A stretch of 64,000 nt of DNA, from the NCBI RefSeq assembly GCF_002128425.1, contig NZ_NESS01000005.1:248001-312000 (forward strand), given 5' to 3'. The DNA is from Gottfriedia acidiceleris (GTDB lineage: Bacteria > Bacillota > Bacilli > Bacillales > Bacillaceae_G). The notes beneath the pieces were generated by a model, which ran no database searches, was not told where the DNA came from, and worked only from the letters and a program-made list of their open reading frames with translations. The number at the start of each line of letters is the position of its first letter. Position 1 is the stretch's first letter. The translations under genes were made by a program, and so were the position numbers. Below, one piece after another: positions 29,388 to 37,705 of the stretch.

Positions 29388-29541
29388 TTATGACCCTACC
29401 CTTCTAATTCTTAGACAGTTTAAATTATTAAAGGTCAATCTATTGTTACTTCGGTGTGTCAGAGTCAATTAATAAAAAATTAATTAGTCTTCTATTTCAC
29501 ATTGTTACCGGACCTTTGCAACTATAAACAAATCTTTTACA

Positions 29542-30411
29542 TTATTCAATATTTTGAACTTGCTCTCTAATTTTTTCAAGATTATTTTTAATTTCAACAA
29601 CTTGTTTCGAAATATCTAATGAGTTCGCTTTAGAACCAATCGTATTCACTTCTCGATTCATTTCTTGTACTATGAAATCTAATTTTCGCCCAATTGATTC
29701 TTTTATTTGTAAAGTTTCATTAAACAAATCTAAATGGCTAGTTAGTCGAACTAATTCTTCAGATATATCACATCGATCTGCAAAGAGCATAATTTCTGTT
29801 AATAATCTTTGCTCATCAACCGCTGTTAATTCAACTTCCGCTAATTTAGATTGAAGTTTTTCACGATATGATTTCAAAACAAGAGGAGAATGCACAGTAA
29901 TTTGTTTTTTACATTCTTCAATTGCTGTTAATCTTTCTATTAAATCTTTTTTAAGTTGTCTACCTTCTTTACACTTAACATCAAAAAATTGCTTACATGC
30001 ATTTTCAGTAGTTGATAATAATAATTCTTCAAAATTATCATTGATTTGTTCTACTTCACTTACTGTAGTAACTTCAGGTAGCTTTAATAAATCGATTGGA
30101 TTATAAGAAGATTTATTTTGCTCTTTTCCTGAAAGATTTTCAATCGCTTTTTTATATTGTTGAATTAAGCCTTCATCTATTTGTAATGTACGTTGTAATA
30201 AGCCCTCAATTGTAACAAAAACCTCAACTCGACCTCGACTAGTATACTCAGCAACAATTTTCTTAATTGCATCTTCATATGCTAATAATTGTCTCGGCAT
30301 CCGAACGATTGTCTCTAAGTATCGATGATTAACTGCTTTCATTTCAATATGTATTTTGTACTGTTCATTTGACAAAATGGCTTTACCATACCCTGTCATA
30401 CTTACGACCAT
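29542..30411 (-). CDS. yicC: YicC/YloC family endoribonuclease
   Basis: A 289-residue YicC-family protein: N-terminal SMTGYGK (from residue 4) and C-terminal DUF1732-type ending with IGRKLDFIVQEMNREVNTIGSKA. Family members in E. coli and B. subtilis are reported to be RNA endonucleases. The position next to gmk is conserved. It follows a terminator after the Ca2+ ATPase gene, so it probably has its own promoter. Confidence 0.93.
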   Translation of the reverse strand: MVVSMTGYGKAILSNEQYKIHIEMKAVNHRYLETIVRMPRQLLAYEDAIKKIVAEYTSRGRVEVFVTIEGLLQRTLQIDEGLIQQYKKAIENLSGKEQNKSSYNPIDLLKLPEVTTVSEVEQINDNFEELLLSTTENACKQFFDVKCKEGRQLKKDLIERLTAIEECKKQITVHSPLVLKSYREKLQSKLAEVELTAVDEQRLLTEIMLFADRCDISEELVRLTSHLDLFNETLQIKESIGRKLDFIVQEMNREVNTIGSKANSLDISKQVVEIKNNLEKIREQVQNIE

Positions 30412-30473
30412 TGTTCCACTTCCAATACACTAATTTTCTCTCTAATTTATTTCCCAAATTTCATTCAATATGT

Positions 30474-30510
30474 AAAAGAGAAAAGGTAATAGAGCATACC
30501 TCTACTACCT
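30474..30510 (-). terminator. Terminator after the Ca2+ ATPase gene
   Basis: On the minus strand an imperfect stem GGTAGTAGAGG...CTCTATTACC is followed by TTTTCTCTTTT. It lies between the ATPase stop and yicC. Confidence 0.75.
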
Positions 30511-30558
30511 TAAGGAATTATAACATATTTTAATTTGGTTATCCATTTTGTTCGTAAA

Positions 30559-33243
30559 TTATTTTTTCTTTGTAAATAATGCTCCTGCAAGCATAAAAGT
30601 GGGGATTGATGAAAGTCCTCCAATTAAGAACCAATCTCTAGGCACGATCGGAATCGTTTTGAAAATAGGTTGTAATGGTGGGTAGTAAATAACAACTAGC
30701 ATTAATAGCATTGAAACGATAACAGCACCAATTAAATATAAATTTCCAAAAACATTTCGATGGAAAATGGAACGTTCACTTCTACAATCAAATACATGAA
30801 TTAATTGAGCTAAAACTAAAGTTGAGAACGCTACTGTTTGTGCGTATTCTAGTTGATTCGGATGCTGGTTATAGGAAATAATGAATGCTAATAGTGTGAC
30901 GAAACCAATTAAAAACCCTCTTGAAATAATTTTCCATCCTAATCCTCTTGCAAAAATACCTTCTGTTAATGAGCGAGGACTTCTTTTCATTACATCATCT
31001 TCAGCTGAATCAACACCTAATGCCATTGCAGGTAAACCATCCGTCACTAAATTTACCCATAGAATTTGGACTGGAACAAGAGGTAATGGTAAAGCTAATA
31101 ACATTGCAAACAACATAACTAAAATTTCACCAACATTTGAAGCTAATAAATAACGTATAAATTTACGAATATTACTATAAATATTGCGCCCTTCTTTAAT
31201 TGCAGATTTGATCGTAGCAAAATTATCATCAAGTAAAACTAAGGACGAAGCTTCTTTTGCTACATCTGTACCCGTAATCCCCATTGAAATTCCAATATCC
31301 GCTGCTTTAATTGCTGGTGCATCATTTACACCATCCCCAGTCATTGCGACAATATGACCATTCGCTTGAAGTGCTTTAACTATTTTTAATTTATGTTCAG
31401 GTGAAACGCGGGCAAACACTGCAGCATCTTCAACAAATTCCTGAATCTGCTCTACAGAAAGTGCATCTAATTCTTTTCCTTCTACTACTCTACCGTTATC
31501 TCTTAATATTCCTAGTTTTCTAGCAATACTAGAAGCTGTTAATTTATGATCCCCAGTAATCATAACCGTCCGAATACCAGCTTCTTTACATTCTTGAACA
31601 GCTTGTGCAACTTCTGCTCTTGGCGGGTCAATTATCCCTTGTAAACCAATAAAAGTTAAATTGTTTTCGAGATCCCTTTCATCAATGATCGAATTTGGAT
31701 TTAATGGTTTAAAAGCAATCGCAATCGTACGCAGAGCATTATTTGCATAGGCTTCAATTGTACTTTCCACTGAGTTTTGTCTAAACGTATTTAATTGTTC
31801 TTCTCTTTCATGCCATAAAATTGTGTTACATTTTGAAAGTAATACGTCTGGTGCACCCTTCGTAATAACAAATTGTTCACCTGAACGATTTTTTACAACG
31901 ACCGACATCATTTTCCGTGTACTATCAAAAGGAATCTCATGTATTCTAGTAAAATTCGAATTTACGTATTCCAGGTCGATCCCAGCTTTATAACCTGCAA
32001 CAACAATCGCACCTTCAGTAGGATCACCGTCTAGAATGATTTCTTTTTTCTTTTGAACTAATCGTGCATCACTACAAATTGATCCGAATACAAGAGTTTG
32101 AAATAATTGTTTATTTAATGTCGGATTAATCGTTCGCTCTTTATTTGTAAATTCTCCATCGATTGCATATCCATTTCCTGATACTTCATAACTAGATCCG
32201 CCCGACCAAATATTTGTAACAGTCATTTTATTTTCTGTCATTGTCCCTGTTTTATCTGAACAAATGACTGAAGCACAACCTAATGTTTCAACTGCTTGAA
32301 GCTTTCGAACGATCGCTTTCTTTTTAATCATCCGTTGAACTCCAAGTGATAAAGCGACCGTTACAATTGCCGGCAACCCTTCTGGAATCGCAGCAACTGC
32401 AAGTGACACACCCGCTAAAAACATATGATATAATTCATTTCCTTGATAAACTCCAATAAATACAACTAAAGCTGTTAAAAATAATGCAAGAACAATTAAT
32501 ATTTTACCCAATTGTTCTAATCGTCTTTGTAAAGGTGTAACAATGGTTTCTGTATTTTGAAGTAAATTCGCAATTTGTCCCATTGCTGTTTTCATTCCTG
32601 TTGAAACTACAACGCCTTTACCATTTCCACGCGTAACGAGTGTTCCCATAAAGCCCATATTATCTTGATCACCAATACCAATATCATCGGACTGAATTGA
32701 TTCAAATCTTTTTTGAACGGGAACAGATTCACCTGTTAGCGCTGATTCTTCTATGTATAAACTTGATGCTTCGATTATGCGAATATCAGCACCAATCCGA
32801 TCACCACTTGAAAACTTAATAATATCTCCAACAACTAAGTCTCTTGAAGGTAGCTTAACAAATTGTCCATCACGCAAAACATTTACTTGAGGAGCAGCCA
32901 ATTCTTTCAAAGCTTCTAATGATTTCTCTGCTTTAGCTTCTTGAAAATATCCTAAAATCCCGTTAATTAATACAATTGCCATAATCGCAACTGCATCTAC
33001 TACTTCCTTTAAAAAGATTGATATAATCGTTGCGCCTAATAGAACAAATACCATAAAATCATTAAACTGATTTAAAAATAAAACGAGTTTGGAAGTTTTC
33101 TCTGATTCCTTTAATTCATTTGCCCCAAAAGTTGCTCGCCTTTGCTTTACCTCCTCATCAGTTAAACCGGAGGAAACATTTGTATTCGTTACTTGCACGA
33201 CCTCTTCCGCTCTCATCCGATAAAAATTCATACTCTCGTTCAC
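30559..33243 (-). CDS. P-type calcium-transporting ATPase (YloB-like)
   Basis: P2A-type ATPase that exports Ca2+ (SERCA-like). It has 894 residues: an N-terminal cation ATPase domain; TGES actuator loop at 170-173; M4 PEGL at 287-290, which binds calcium; phosphorylated Asp330 in SDKTGTMT (Met where many homologues have Leu or Ile); GDGVNDAPA hinge; and C-terminal membrane helices including the M6 NLVTDGLPA segment. In B. subtilis the homologue YloB acts in spore germination/heat resistance and calcium export. Monocistronic, with a good promoter at 33281-33309 and a terminator. Confidence 0.93.
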   Translation of the reverse strand: MNESMNFYRMRAEEVVQVTNTNVSSGLTDEEVKQRRATFGANELKESEKTSKLVLFLNQFNDFMVFVLLGATIISIFLKEVVDAVAIMAIVLINGILGYFQEAKAEKSLEALKELAAPQVNVLRDGQFVKLPSRDLVVGDIIKFSSGDRIGADIRIIEASSLYIEESALTGESVPVQKRFESIQSDDIGIGDQDNMGFMGTLVTRGNGKGVVVSTGMKTAMGQIANLLQNTETIVTPLQRRLEQLGKILIVLALFLTALVVFIGVYQGNELYHMFLAGVSLAVAAIPEGLPAIVTVALSLGVQRMIKKKAIVRKLQAVETLGCASVICSDKTGTMTENKMTVTNIWSGGSSYEVSGNGYAIDGEFTNKERTINPTLNKQLFQTLVFGSICSDARLVQKKKEIILDGDPTEGAIVVAGYKAGIDLEYVNSNFTRIHEIPFDSTRKMMSVVVKNRSGEQFVITKGAPDVLLSKCNTILWHEREEQLNTFRQNSVESTIEAYANNALRTIAIAFKPLNPNSIIDERDLENNLTFIGLQGIIDPPRAEVAQAVQECKEAGIRTVMITGDHKLTASSIARKLGILRDNGRVVEGKELDALSVEQIQEFVEDAAVFARVSPEHKLKIVKALQANGHIVAMTGDGVNDAPAIKAADIGISMGITGTDVAKEASSLVLLDDNFATIKSAIKEGRNIYSNIRKFIRYLLASNVGEILVMLFAMLLALPLPLVPVQILWVNLVTDGLPAMALGVDSAEDDVMKRSPRSLTEGIFARGLGWKIISRGFLIGFVTLLAFIISYNQHPNQLEYAQTVAFSTLVLAQLIHVFDCRSERSIFHRNVFGNLYLIGAVIVSMLLMLVVIYYPPLQPIFKTIPIVPRDWFLIGGLSSIPTFMLAGALFTKKK

Positions 33244-33280
33244 CCCTAATTAAACATTAGGTAAGTTGTCCCCCTTACCT

Positions 33281-33309
33281 CTCATAAAAGCATATTCAGA
33301 CTCGTCCAA
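33281..33309 (-). promoter_or_regulatory. Promoter of the Ca2+ ATPase gene
   Basis: On the minus strand TTGGAC (33304-33309) and TATGAG (33281-33286) are 17 bp apart, about 40-65 bp before the ATPase start. It interlocks with a plus-strand promoter for rqcH. Confidence 0.55.
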
Positions 33310-33323
33310 ATAAATGATATAAT
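33295..33323 (+). promoter_or_regulatory. Candidate rqcH promoter, interlocked with the ATPase promoter
   Basis: TTCAGA (33295-33300) and a perfect TATAAT (33318-33323) are 17 bp apart on the plus strand. They share bases with the divergent ATPase promoter. If used, the rqcH mRNA would have a leader of about 340 bases containing a repeat element. Confidence 0.5.
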
Positions 33324-33473
33324 GATGAAAATAATTCTAGCTTTTAACCACCTAGAACTGTGACAAGACCAATCAAGTTATTGTATGATTGAATTCCCTT
33401 AAGAAATTTCTTGGTTGATTAACAAATTTGAAATAAGCAAGAGTAGTTGATAGGAACTAAAGTGTGCTCCACT

Positions 33474-33592
33474 ACTCCTATTGGATTTTTTGTGGAAAGC
33501 TAATGACACCACAAGAGCGAACGCTATTAAGGGGCTGAAGAATCTCATCCAATGGAAACCGAGCATTCTGCAGTGAAAATCAACATTCTTCA
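33474..33592 (+). repeat. Degenerate copy of a ~115-bp interspersed element
   Basis: Aligns with the element at 49933-50050 along its length. Shared segments include CTCCTAT-GGATT near the left end, GGAAGGCTAA-like and ACCCCACA-like segments in the middle, and GGCTGAAGAATCT, ATGGAAACCGAGC and GTGAAAATCAACA at the right end. This copy has more substitutions. It lies between the divergent ATPase and rqcH genes, inside the possible rqcH leader. I recall similar sequences (GGAAAGCGAGC...GGAAATCAAC) as common intergenic repeats in Bacillaceae. Confidence 0.7.
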
Positions 33593-33673
33593 TTAATAGA
33601 TAGTAAATTACATCTATATTAATAATAATTTTAAAAATAAAAATAGTGTTTTAAAGAGTAGGACGTGATACAT

Positions 33674-35374
33674 ATGTCTTTTGACGGACTTTTTACAGGA
33701 GCCATGACAAACGAAATAGCTTCTAAACTAACAACTGGAAGAATATCAAAAATTGTACAACCAAGTAACTATGAAGTACTACTTACCGTGAGAGCGAATG
33801 GTGCCAATTACAAACTAATACTAAGTGCTCACCCTAGCTACGCAAGATTCCATTTTACAAATCAAAACTACGATACCCCATCAGAACCATCAATGTTTAC
33901 AATGCTTTTAAGAAAACATTTAAATGGTGGAATCGTTGAAAGTATTACACAATTAGAACACGAGCGAATCGTTAACATTAAAATTCGCAGTAGAAATGAA
34001 ATTGGCGATGAACAATACCGAACATTAATCATTGAATTAATGGGTAGACATAGTAATATCATTTTAATTGATGAAGAAAGACAAGTAATATTAGATAGTA
34101 TTAAACATGTACCAATGGCTGTTAATCGTCATCGAATTGTACAACCAGGTGCTACTTATATTTCTCCTCCTAATCAAGAAAAACATGATCCATTTCAGGA
34201 CATTTCCAAAGAGGAATTTAATCGATTTATTACTCAAAGAGATGAATCACCATCGGAAGCAATTGTTCAACGTTTCTCGGGAATCTCTCCATTACTAGCA
34301 AATGAAATTATCTATAATGGAAAAGAAAATGTATATAATTCGTTTAAAACAATTATGAATAAAATACAATTAAAAAAGTTTACTCCTTCACTTTTCCGCT
34401 TAGAATCGAGAGAATTGTTTTATTTCATAAATTTAACTCACTTACAAGCCGAACAAACTGTTTTCTCTAGCTTAAGTGAGCTTTTAGATGTTTATTACTT
34501 CGGTAAAGCTGAACGCGACCGTGTGAAACAACAAAGCGGAGATTTAGAAAAACTGTTACAAAATGAACTTGCAAAAAACAAGAAAAAAATTAAAAAATTA
34601 CACAAAAGTCTTGAGGATACTGATAAAGCAGATAAAATTCAGTTACAAGGCGAATTGCTTACTGCAAATATGTTTGCACTTCAAAAAGGTATGAAGGAAA
34701 TTGAAGTAATTAATTACTATGACGAAAATGGTGCCACTATGGTCATTCCTTTATCGCCATTAAAAACACCTTCTGAAAATGCACAAGCTTATTTCACCAA
34801 ATATACAAAGCTTAAAAATTCAGTAGCACATATTGAAGAACAAATTAAATTAACGTCAGAAGAAAATAACTATTTAGAGACTGTAATCCAGCAAATCGAA
34901 TCTGCCTCTCCACGTGATTTAGAAGAAATTAGAGAAGAACTTGTGGAGACAGGTTATATAAGAAAGAAAAAGTCGAAAAAAGCCCAAAAGTCAAATAAAC
35001 AAAAAGTTACACTAGATGAATACACCTCTACAACTGGTGAACAATTATTAGTCGGTAAAAATAATAAACAAAATGATTATTTAACGAATAAACTTGCAAG
35101 TAGGGACGAGCTTTGGTTTCATACAAAAGATATCCCAGGCTCCCACGTTGTCATTCGTGCTAAAGATCCTAGTGAAACGGCTATTAAAGAAGCCGCTATT
35201 ATCGCTGCATATTTTAGTAAAGCACGTCAATCAAGCTCGGTCCCAGTTGATTACACTGAAATTCGCCACGTTAAAAAACCAAATGGCTCAAAACCTGGTT
35301 TTGTCATATACGAACAAAACAATACGGTTTATGTAACACCTGATGAAGAGCTTGTTTTAAAATTGAAGAAATAA
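33674..35374 (+). CDS. rqcH: Ribosome quality-control factor RqcH (NFACT family; YloA/FbpA-like)
   Basis: Binds stalled 50S-peptidyl-tRNA and directs addition of C-terminal alanine tails that mark the chain for degradation. It has 566 residues: the NFACT-N domain (from MSFDGLFTG, with LSAHPSYARFH and MGRHSNIILID), helix-hairpin-helix, a long coiled coil (about 285-460) and the C-terminal NFACT-R domain with ELWFHTKDIPGSHVV. The ATG at 33674 is preferred over a GTG three codons upstream, because the AGGA site fits only the ATG. It closely resembles B. subtilis YloA and lies in the same place, divergent from the ATPase gene. Surface fibronectin-binding annotations of this family are secondary. 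Confidence 0.95.
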   Translation: MSFDGLFTGAMTNEIASKLTTGRISKIVQPSNYEVLLTVRANGANYKLILSAHPSYARFHFTNQNYDTPSEPSMFTMLLRKHLNGGIVESITQLEHERIVNIKIRSRNEIGDEQYRTLIIELMGRHSNIILIDEERQVILDSIKHVPMAVNRHRIVQPGATYISPPNQEKHDPFQDISKEEFNRFITQRDESPSEAIVQRFSGISPLLANEIIYNGKENVYNSFKTIMNKIQLKKFTPSLFRLESRELFYFINLTHLQAEQTVFSSLSELLDVYYFGKAERDRVKQQSGDLEKLLQNELAKNKKKIKKLHKSLEDTDKADKIQLQGELLTANMFALQKGMKEIEVINYYDENGATMVIPLSPLKTPSENAQAYFTKYTKLKNSVAHIEEQIKLTSEENNYLETVIQQIESASPRDLEEIREELVETGYIRKKKSKKAQKSNKQKVTLDEYTSTTGEQLLVGKNNKQNDYLTNKLASRDELWFHTKDIPGSHVVIRAKDPSETAIKEAAIIAAYFSKARQSSSVPVDYTEIRHVKKPNGSKPGFVIYEQNNTVYVTPDEELVLKLKK

Positions 35375-35376
35375 AA

Positions 35377-35410
35377 AAATGGTGCCTATAAAAAGGCACC
35401 ATTTTTACTT
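35377..35410 (+). terminator. Terminator after rqcH
   Basis: The stem AAATGGTGCCT/AGGCACCATTT with a six-base loop is followed by a T-run, immediately after the rqcH stop. Confidence 0.88.
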
Positions 35411-35500
35411 AATTTACGTTTTAATACTCCAAATTACTTTGTTATATTTCTATTATGCTTTAAATATAGTTAATAAAAAATTATATTTGGAGTCTATATC

Positions 35501-35716
35501 ATGAAATATAAAAATGATGATATCCATTTGTTCGTAGTAATAGCACTCACTATAATGCAATTTTCTCTACAGCTCTCGGAAAATATGTTCTTCGGTTTGA
35601 TTTGTATTTATACATTGGTAGCATTAATTTTCATAGAAAAAAATGCGGTAGAATCAATTTATAAGTATATTATTTTTATTATGTTCCTCTTTTTAATACA
35701 CTTATTACTTTTATGA
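35501..35716 (+). CDS. Small hydrophobic membrane protein, unrecognised
   Basis: I do not recognise this 71-residue protein. Two or three hydrophobic helices are visible (about 9-27, 29-44 and 51-71), with few charges and an LLL end. TTTGGAG sits about eight bases before the ATG, which supports translation. It has no obvious operon partner: rqcH upstream is terminated, and the convergent gene downstream is another small membrane protein. It could be a small stress or holin-like protein, but nothing in the sequence settles that. Confidence 0.5.
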   Translation: MKYKNDDIHLFVVIALTIMQFSLQLSENMFFGLICIYTLVALIFIEKNAVESIYKYIIFIMFLFLIHLLLL

Positions 35717-35737
35717 TCTAACAAAATTTAAAAATAT

Positions 35738-35932
35738 TTACTTTTTTATTTCAACTTTTTCATTTTTACTAATTAATAATGATCCTAAAAAAAGTACTAG
35801 TCCTACGCAAAATCCAAAAATTAAATTCGAGAAAATCTCATCTTCTCTTATATATTTAATCATAAAATAAGCAGCAAAAAATAGCATCGTAATGACACCG
35901 AAATACATTAATACATCTTTTATTTTTACCAT
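35738..35932 (-). CDS. Small two-helix membrane protein, unrecognised
   Basis: 64 residues with two clear membrane segments (about 8-25 and 36-54), a basic N-terminus and a charged C-terminal tail (SKNEKVEIKK). The ribosome site AGAGGAG is rather far from the ATG (about 13 bases), and GTGGAT lies closer. An in-frame stop sits directly before the ATG, so the start is fixed. It converges on the preceding small gene with 21 bp between stops. Function unknown. Confidence 0.5.
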   Translation of the reverse strand: MVKIKDVLMYFGVITMLFFAAYFMIKYIREDEIFSNLIFGFCVGLVLFLGSLLISKNEKVEIKK

Positions 35933-36030
35933 TTATCCACAATTACTCCTCTCCAATTAGAAAAAGATAGACATTAACAAATATTCTTTAGTAAACATCA
36001 TTAGTCCTGTATTTAATAAAACAATAATAC

Positions 36031-36063
36031 AAAAAAAAGATAAGCTAACTAAAGCTTATCTTT
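36031..36063 (-). terminator. Terminator overlapping the murI 3' end
   Basis: The stem AAAGATAAGCT/AGCTTATCTTT is followed on the minus strand by a T-run. The left arm on the mRNA contains the last codons and stop of murI. Confidence 0.82.
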
Positions 36064-36829
36064 CATTTTTTAAAAATTTTAACCCCTTTTGTGTCTTTTC
36101 AATATATTCTACGTCATTATTCGAACACATAAATTTGACATTAGTTTGACCAGTTTCATTTAGTTGGCCATTTTCTCCAAGTAGTTGGATTAATCTTTTT
36201 ACAGTACCATTACTTCCATCAACAATTTGAATGTCTTCAGGTAAAATCTTTTTTAATATGTTTTTATAAAATGGATAATGAGTACAACCCAATACAATTG
36301 TTCCATACTGCTCAATATTAAATAATGAAAGTTTACTTTTAAAATAATCAATCATTAAATCTTCATCAAAATTTAATTCTTCACAATAATGGACAAGCTC
36401 TGGTAAAGGCAATGAGTCTACAATACTAAGGTCGTCCACTCTAGATATAAGCTCATTATATTTAGTTTGCTTTAACGTAAGTGGCGTCGCAAAAACTAAT
36501 ACTCTCTTCCCAGTTGTTCTGTTCATTTCAACTGCTGGTTTTACAGCCGGTTCCATACCGATAATCGGAAAATCATACATTTCTCTCAATTCATTTACTG
36601 CAATACTAGTTGCTGTATTACATGCAATTACAAGTGCCTTTACATCTTCTTTAATAATCATTTCAACAGATTTTTTTACAAATGTACTTACTTCTTCCTT
36701 CGACTTTGTACCATAAGGAACGTGAAGAGTATCAGCAAAATATAAAAAATCTTCATTTGGTAATTTTTTCAGTGCCTCATTTAAGACAGTTAACCCACCA
36801 ATTCCCGAGTCAAAAAAAGCTATTCTCAT
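36056..36829 (-). CDS. murI: Glutamate racemase
   Basis: Makes D-glutamate for peptidoglycan. It has 257 residues. The two catalytic cysteines are visible: Cys70 in ACNTAT and Cys182 in LGCTHYP. The N-terminus FFDSGIGGLTVL and PYGTKS are family signatures. It is monocistronic here, flanked by small unknown genes and a MarR-type regulator. Bacillus species often have two racemases (RacE and YrpC); GMEPAVKPAV suggests the YrpC-like type, but that is a weak inference. A second copy may lie elsewhere. Confidence 0.93.
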   Translation of the reverse strand: MRIAFFDSGIGGLTVLNEALKKLPNEDFLYFADTLHVPYGTKSKEEVSTFVKKSVEMIIKEDVKALVIACNTATSIAVNELREMYDFPIIGMEPAVKPAVEMNRTTGKRVLVFATPLTLKQTKYNELISRVDDLSIVDSLPLPELVHYCEELNFDEDLMIDYFKSKLSLFNIEQYGTIVLGCTHYPFYKNILKKILPEDIQIVDGSNGTVKRLIQLLGENGQLNETGQTNVKFMCSNNDVEYIEKTQKGLKFLKNER

Positions 36830-37019
36830 TTCAATTCACCTAATAATTTTAATTTAAAGTCATTTGTGAAAGTGTCCACAAATCATAACATTACTCTACA
36901 GGGACAAACTTTTACAAATATATAATACTAAATTAACCTAATTATGGATGAATGTAAACTTTTCAGAAAATAGTTAACTCGACAACTGATTATTCGCAAC
37001 AAATAAGATTTTAAAATTG

Positions 37020-37052
37020 TTGAATTAGAAACAATATTTTATATAATATTGT
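37020..37052 (+). promoter_or_regulatory. marR-type gene promoter with palindromic operator
   Basis: TTGAAT (37020-37025) and TATAAT (37042-37047) are 16 bp apart. A perfect inverted repeat ACAATATT-N6-AATATTGT (37031-37052) covers the spacer and the -10, a position where a repressor would block transcription. The GAAACAATAT half-site recurs at the MFS promoter. Confidence 0.65.
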
Positions 37053-37081
37053 AAATAAACCAACGGATGGGAAGATTGATC

Positions 37082-37561
37082 ATGAACAAAGAAGAACAGC
37101 TTATAATAGGTTTCAGGGACGTATTTAACAAGATGGTATGGCTTAATAAGTTTAAGATGGAAGAAGCTCTTAAGGGATATCAATCTTCTGAGGTACATTG
37201 TATCGAGTATATTGGAAGAAATGTAGATTCTAACGTGACAAAACTTGCAGAAGCCTTATATATGACAAGAGGTGCCATAACAAAAATAACGAAAAAACTT
37301 ATAAATAAGGGCCTGATCGAAAACTACCAAAAGCCTGATAACAAGAAAGAAGTCTATTTTAGGCTTACTGAGCAAGGGAAAGTAATTGACAAAATCCATG
37401 AGGAACTTCATGAAGAGTTCCGAGAGCGGGATAAAGTTGTATTTGAACAAATAACCGAAGAACAGTTCAACAGTATGCTTATCTTCGTGGACAATTATTG
37501 TAGGCATCTAGATGAAGAAATAAAGAAACAAGGTATCGTTATCGATCGTAAGCCGGAATAA
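37082..37561 (+). CDS. MarR family transcriptional regulator
   Basis: A 159-residue winged-helix regulator. The recognition region is VTKLAEALYMTRGAITKITKKLINKGLI (about 50-77), followed by the wing with NKKEVYFRLTEQGK and a C-terminal dimerisation helix. MarR proteins usually repress a nearby efflux gene and themselves and respond to small phenolic or drug-like ligands. Its promoter carries a perfect dyad, and a related half-site lies at the next gene, an MFS pump, so it probably controls both. The ATG at 37082 is chosen over one five codons upstream, which has no ribosome site; neither site is strong. Confidence 0.85.
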   Translation: MNKEEQLIIGFRDVFNKMVWLNKFKMEEALKGYQSSEVHCIEYIGRNVDSNVTKLAEALYMTRGAITKITKKLINKGLIENYQKPDNKKEVYFRLTEQGKVIDKIHEELHEEFRERDKVVFEQITEEQFNSMLIFVDNYCRHLDEEIKKQGIVIDRKPE

Positions 37562-37586
37562 ATTTGAATAATGATGATGATTCCTC

Positions 37587-37626
37587 ATGCAGCCTAACTC
37601 TCCAATAGAGCAGGTTGCATTTTTTT
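37587..37626 (+). terminator. Terminator after the marR-type gene
   Basis: The stem ATGCAGCCT/AGGTTGCAT is followed by TTTTTT. The T-run leads directly into the -35 of the next promoter, so the two genes are separate units. Confidence 0.75.
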
Positions 37627-37627
37627 G

Positions 37628-37668
37628 TTGACAAGGAAACAATATAATTTTACGATAAATATGTTTCC
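37628..37668 (+). promoter_or_regulatory. MFS pump promoter with operator-like dyad
   Basis: A consensus TTGACA (37628-37633) and TACGAT (37651-37656) are 17 bp apart. The inverted repeat GGAAACA (37635-37641)/TGTTTCC (37662-37668) spans the promoter. Its left half, GAAACAATAT, is the same as in the marR-type promoter. Confidence 0.65.
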
Positions 37669-37705
37669 AAGGAAGCAAAAAAACTGTTTTGAGAGGAGAA
37701 TTTTA

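Noticed and set aside
33399-33593. 64-codon minus-strand frame between the ATPase gene and rqcH
   Set aside because: It overlaps the interspersed element and has no ribosome site or recognisable family.
37625-37705. Longer N-terminus for the MFS pump
   Set aside because: That segment contains the -35, -10 and operator dyad; the TTG at 37706 has GAGAGGAG upstream.
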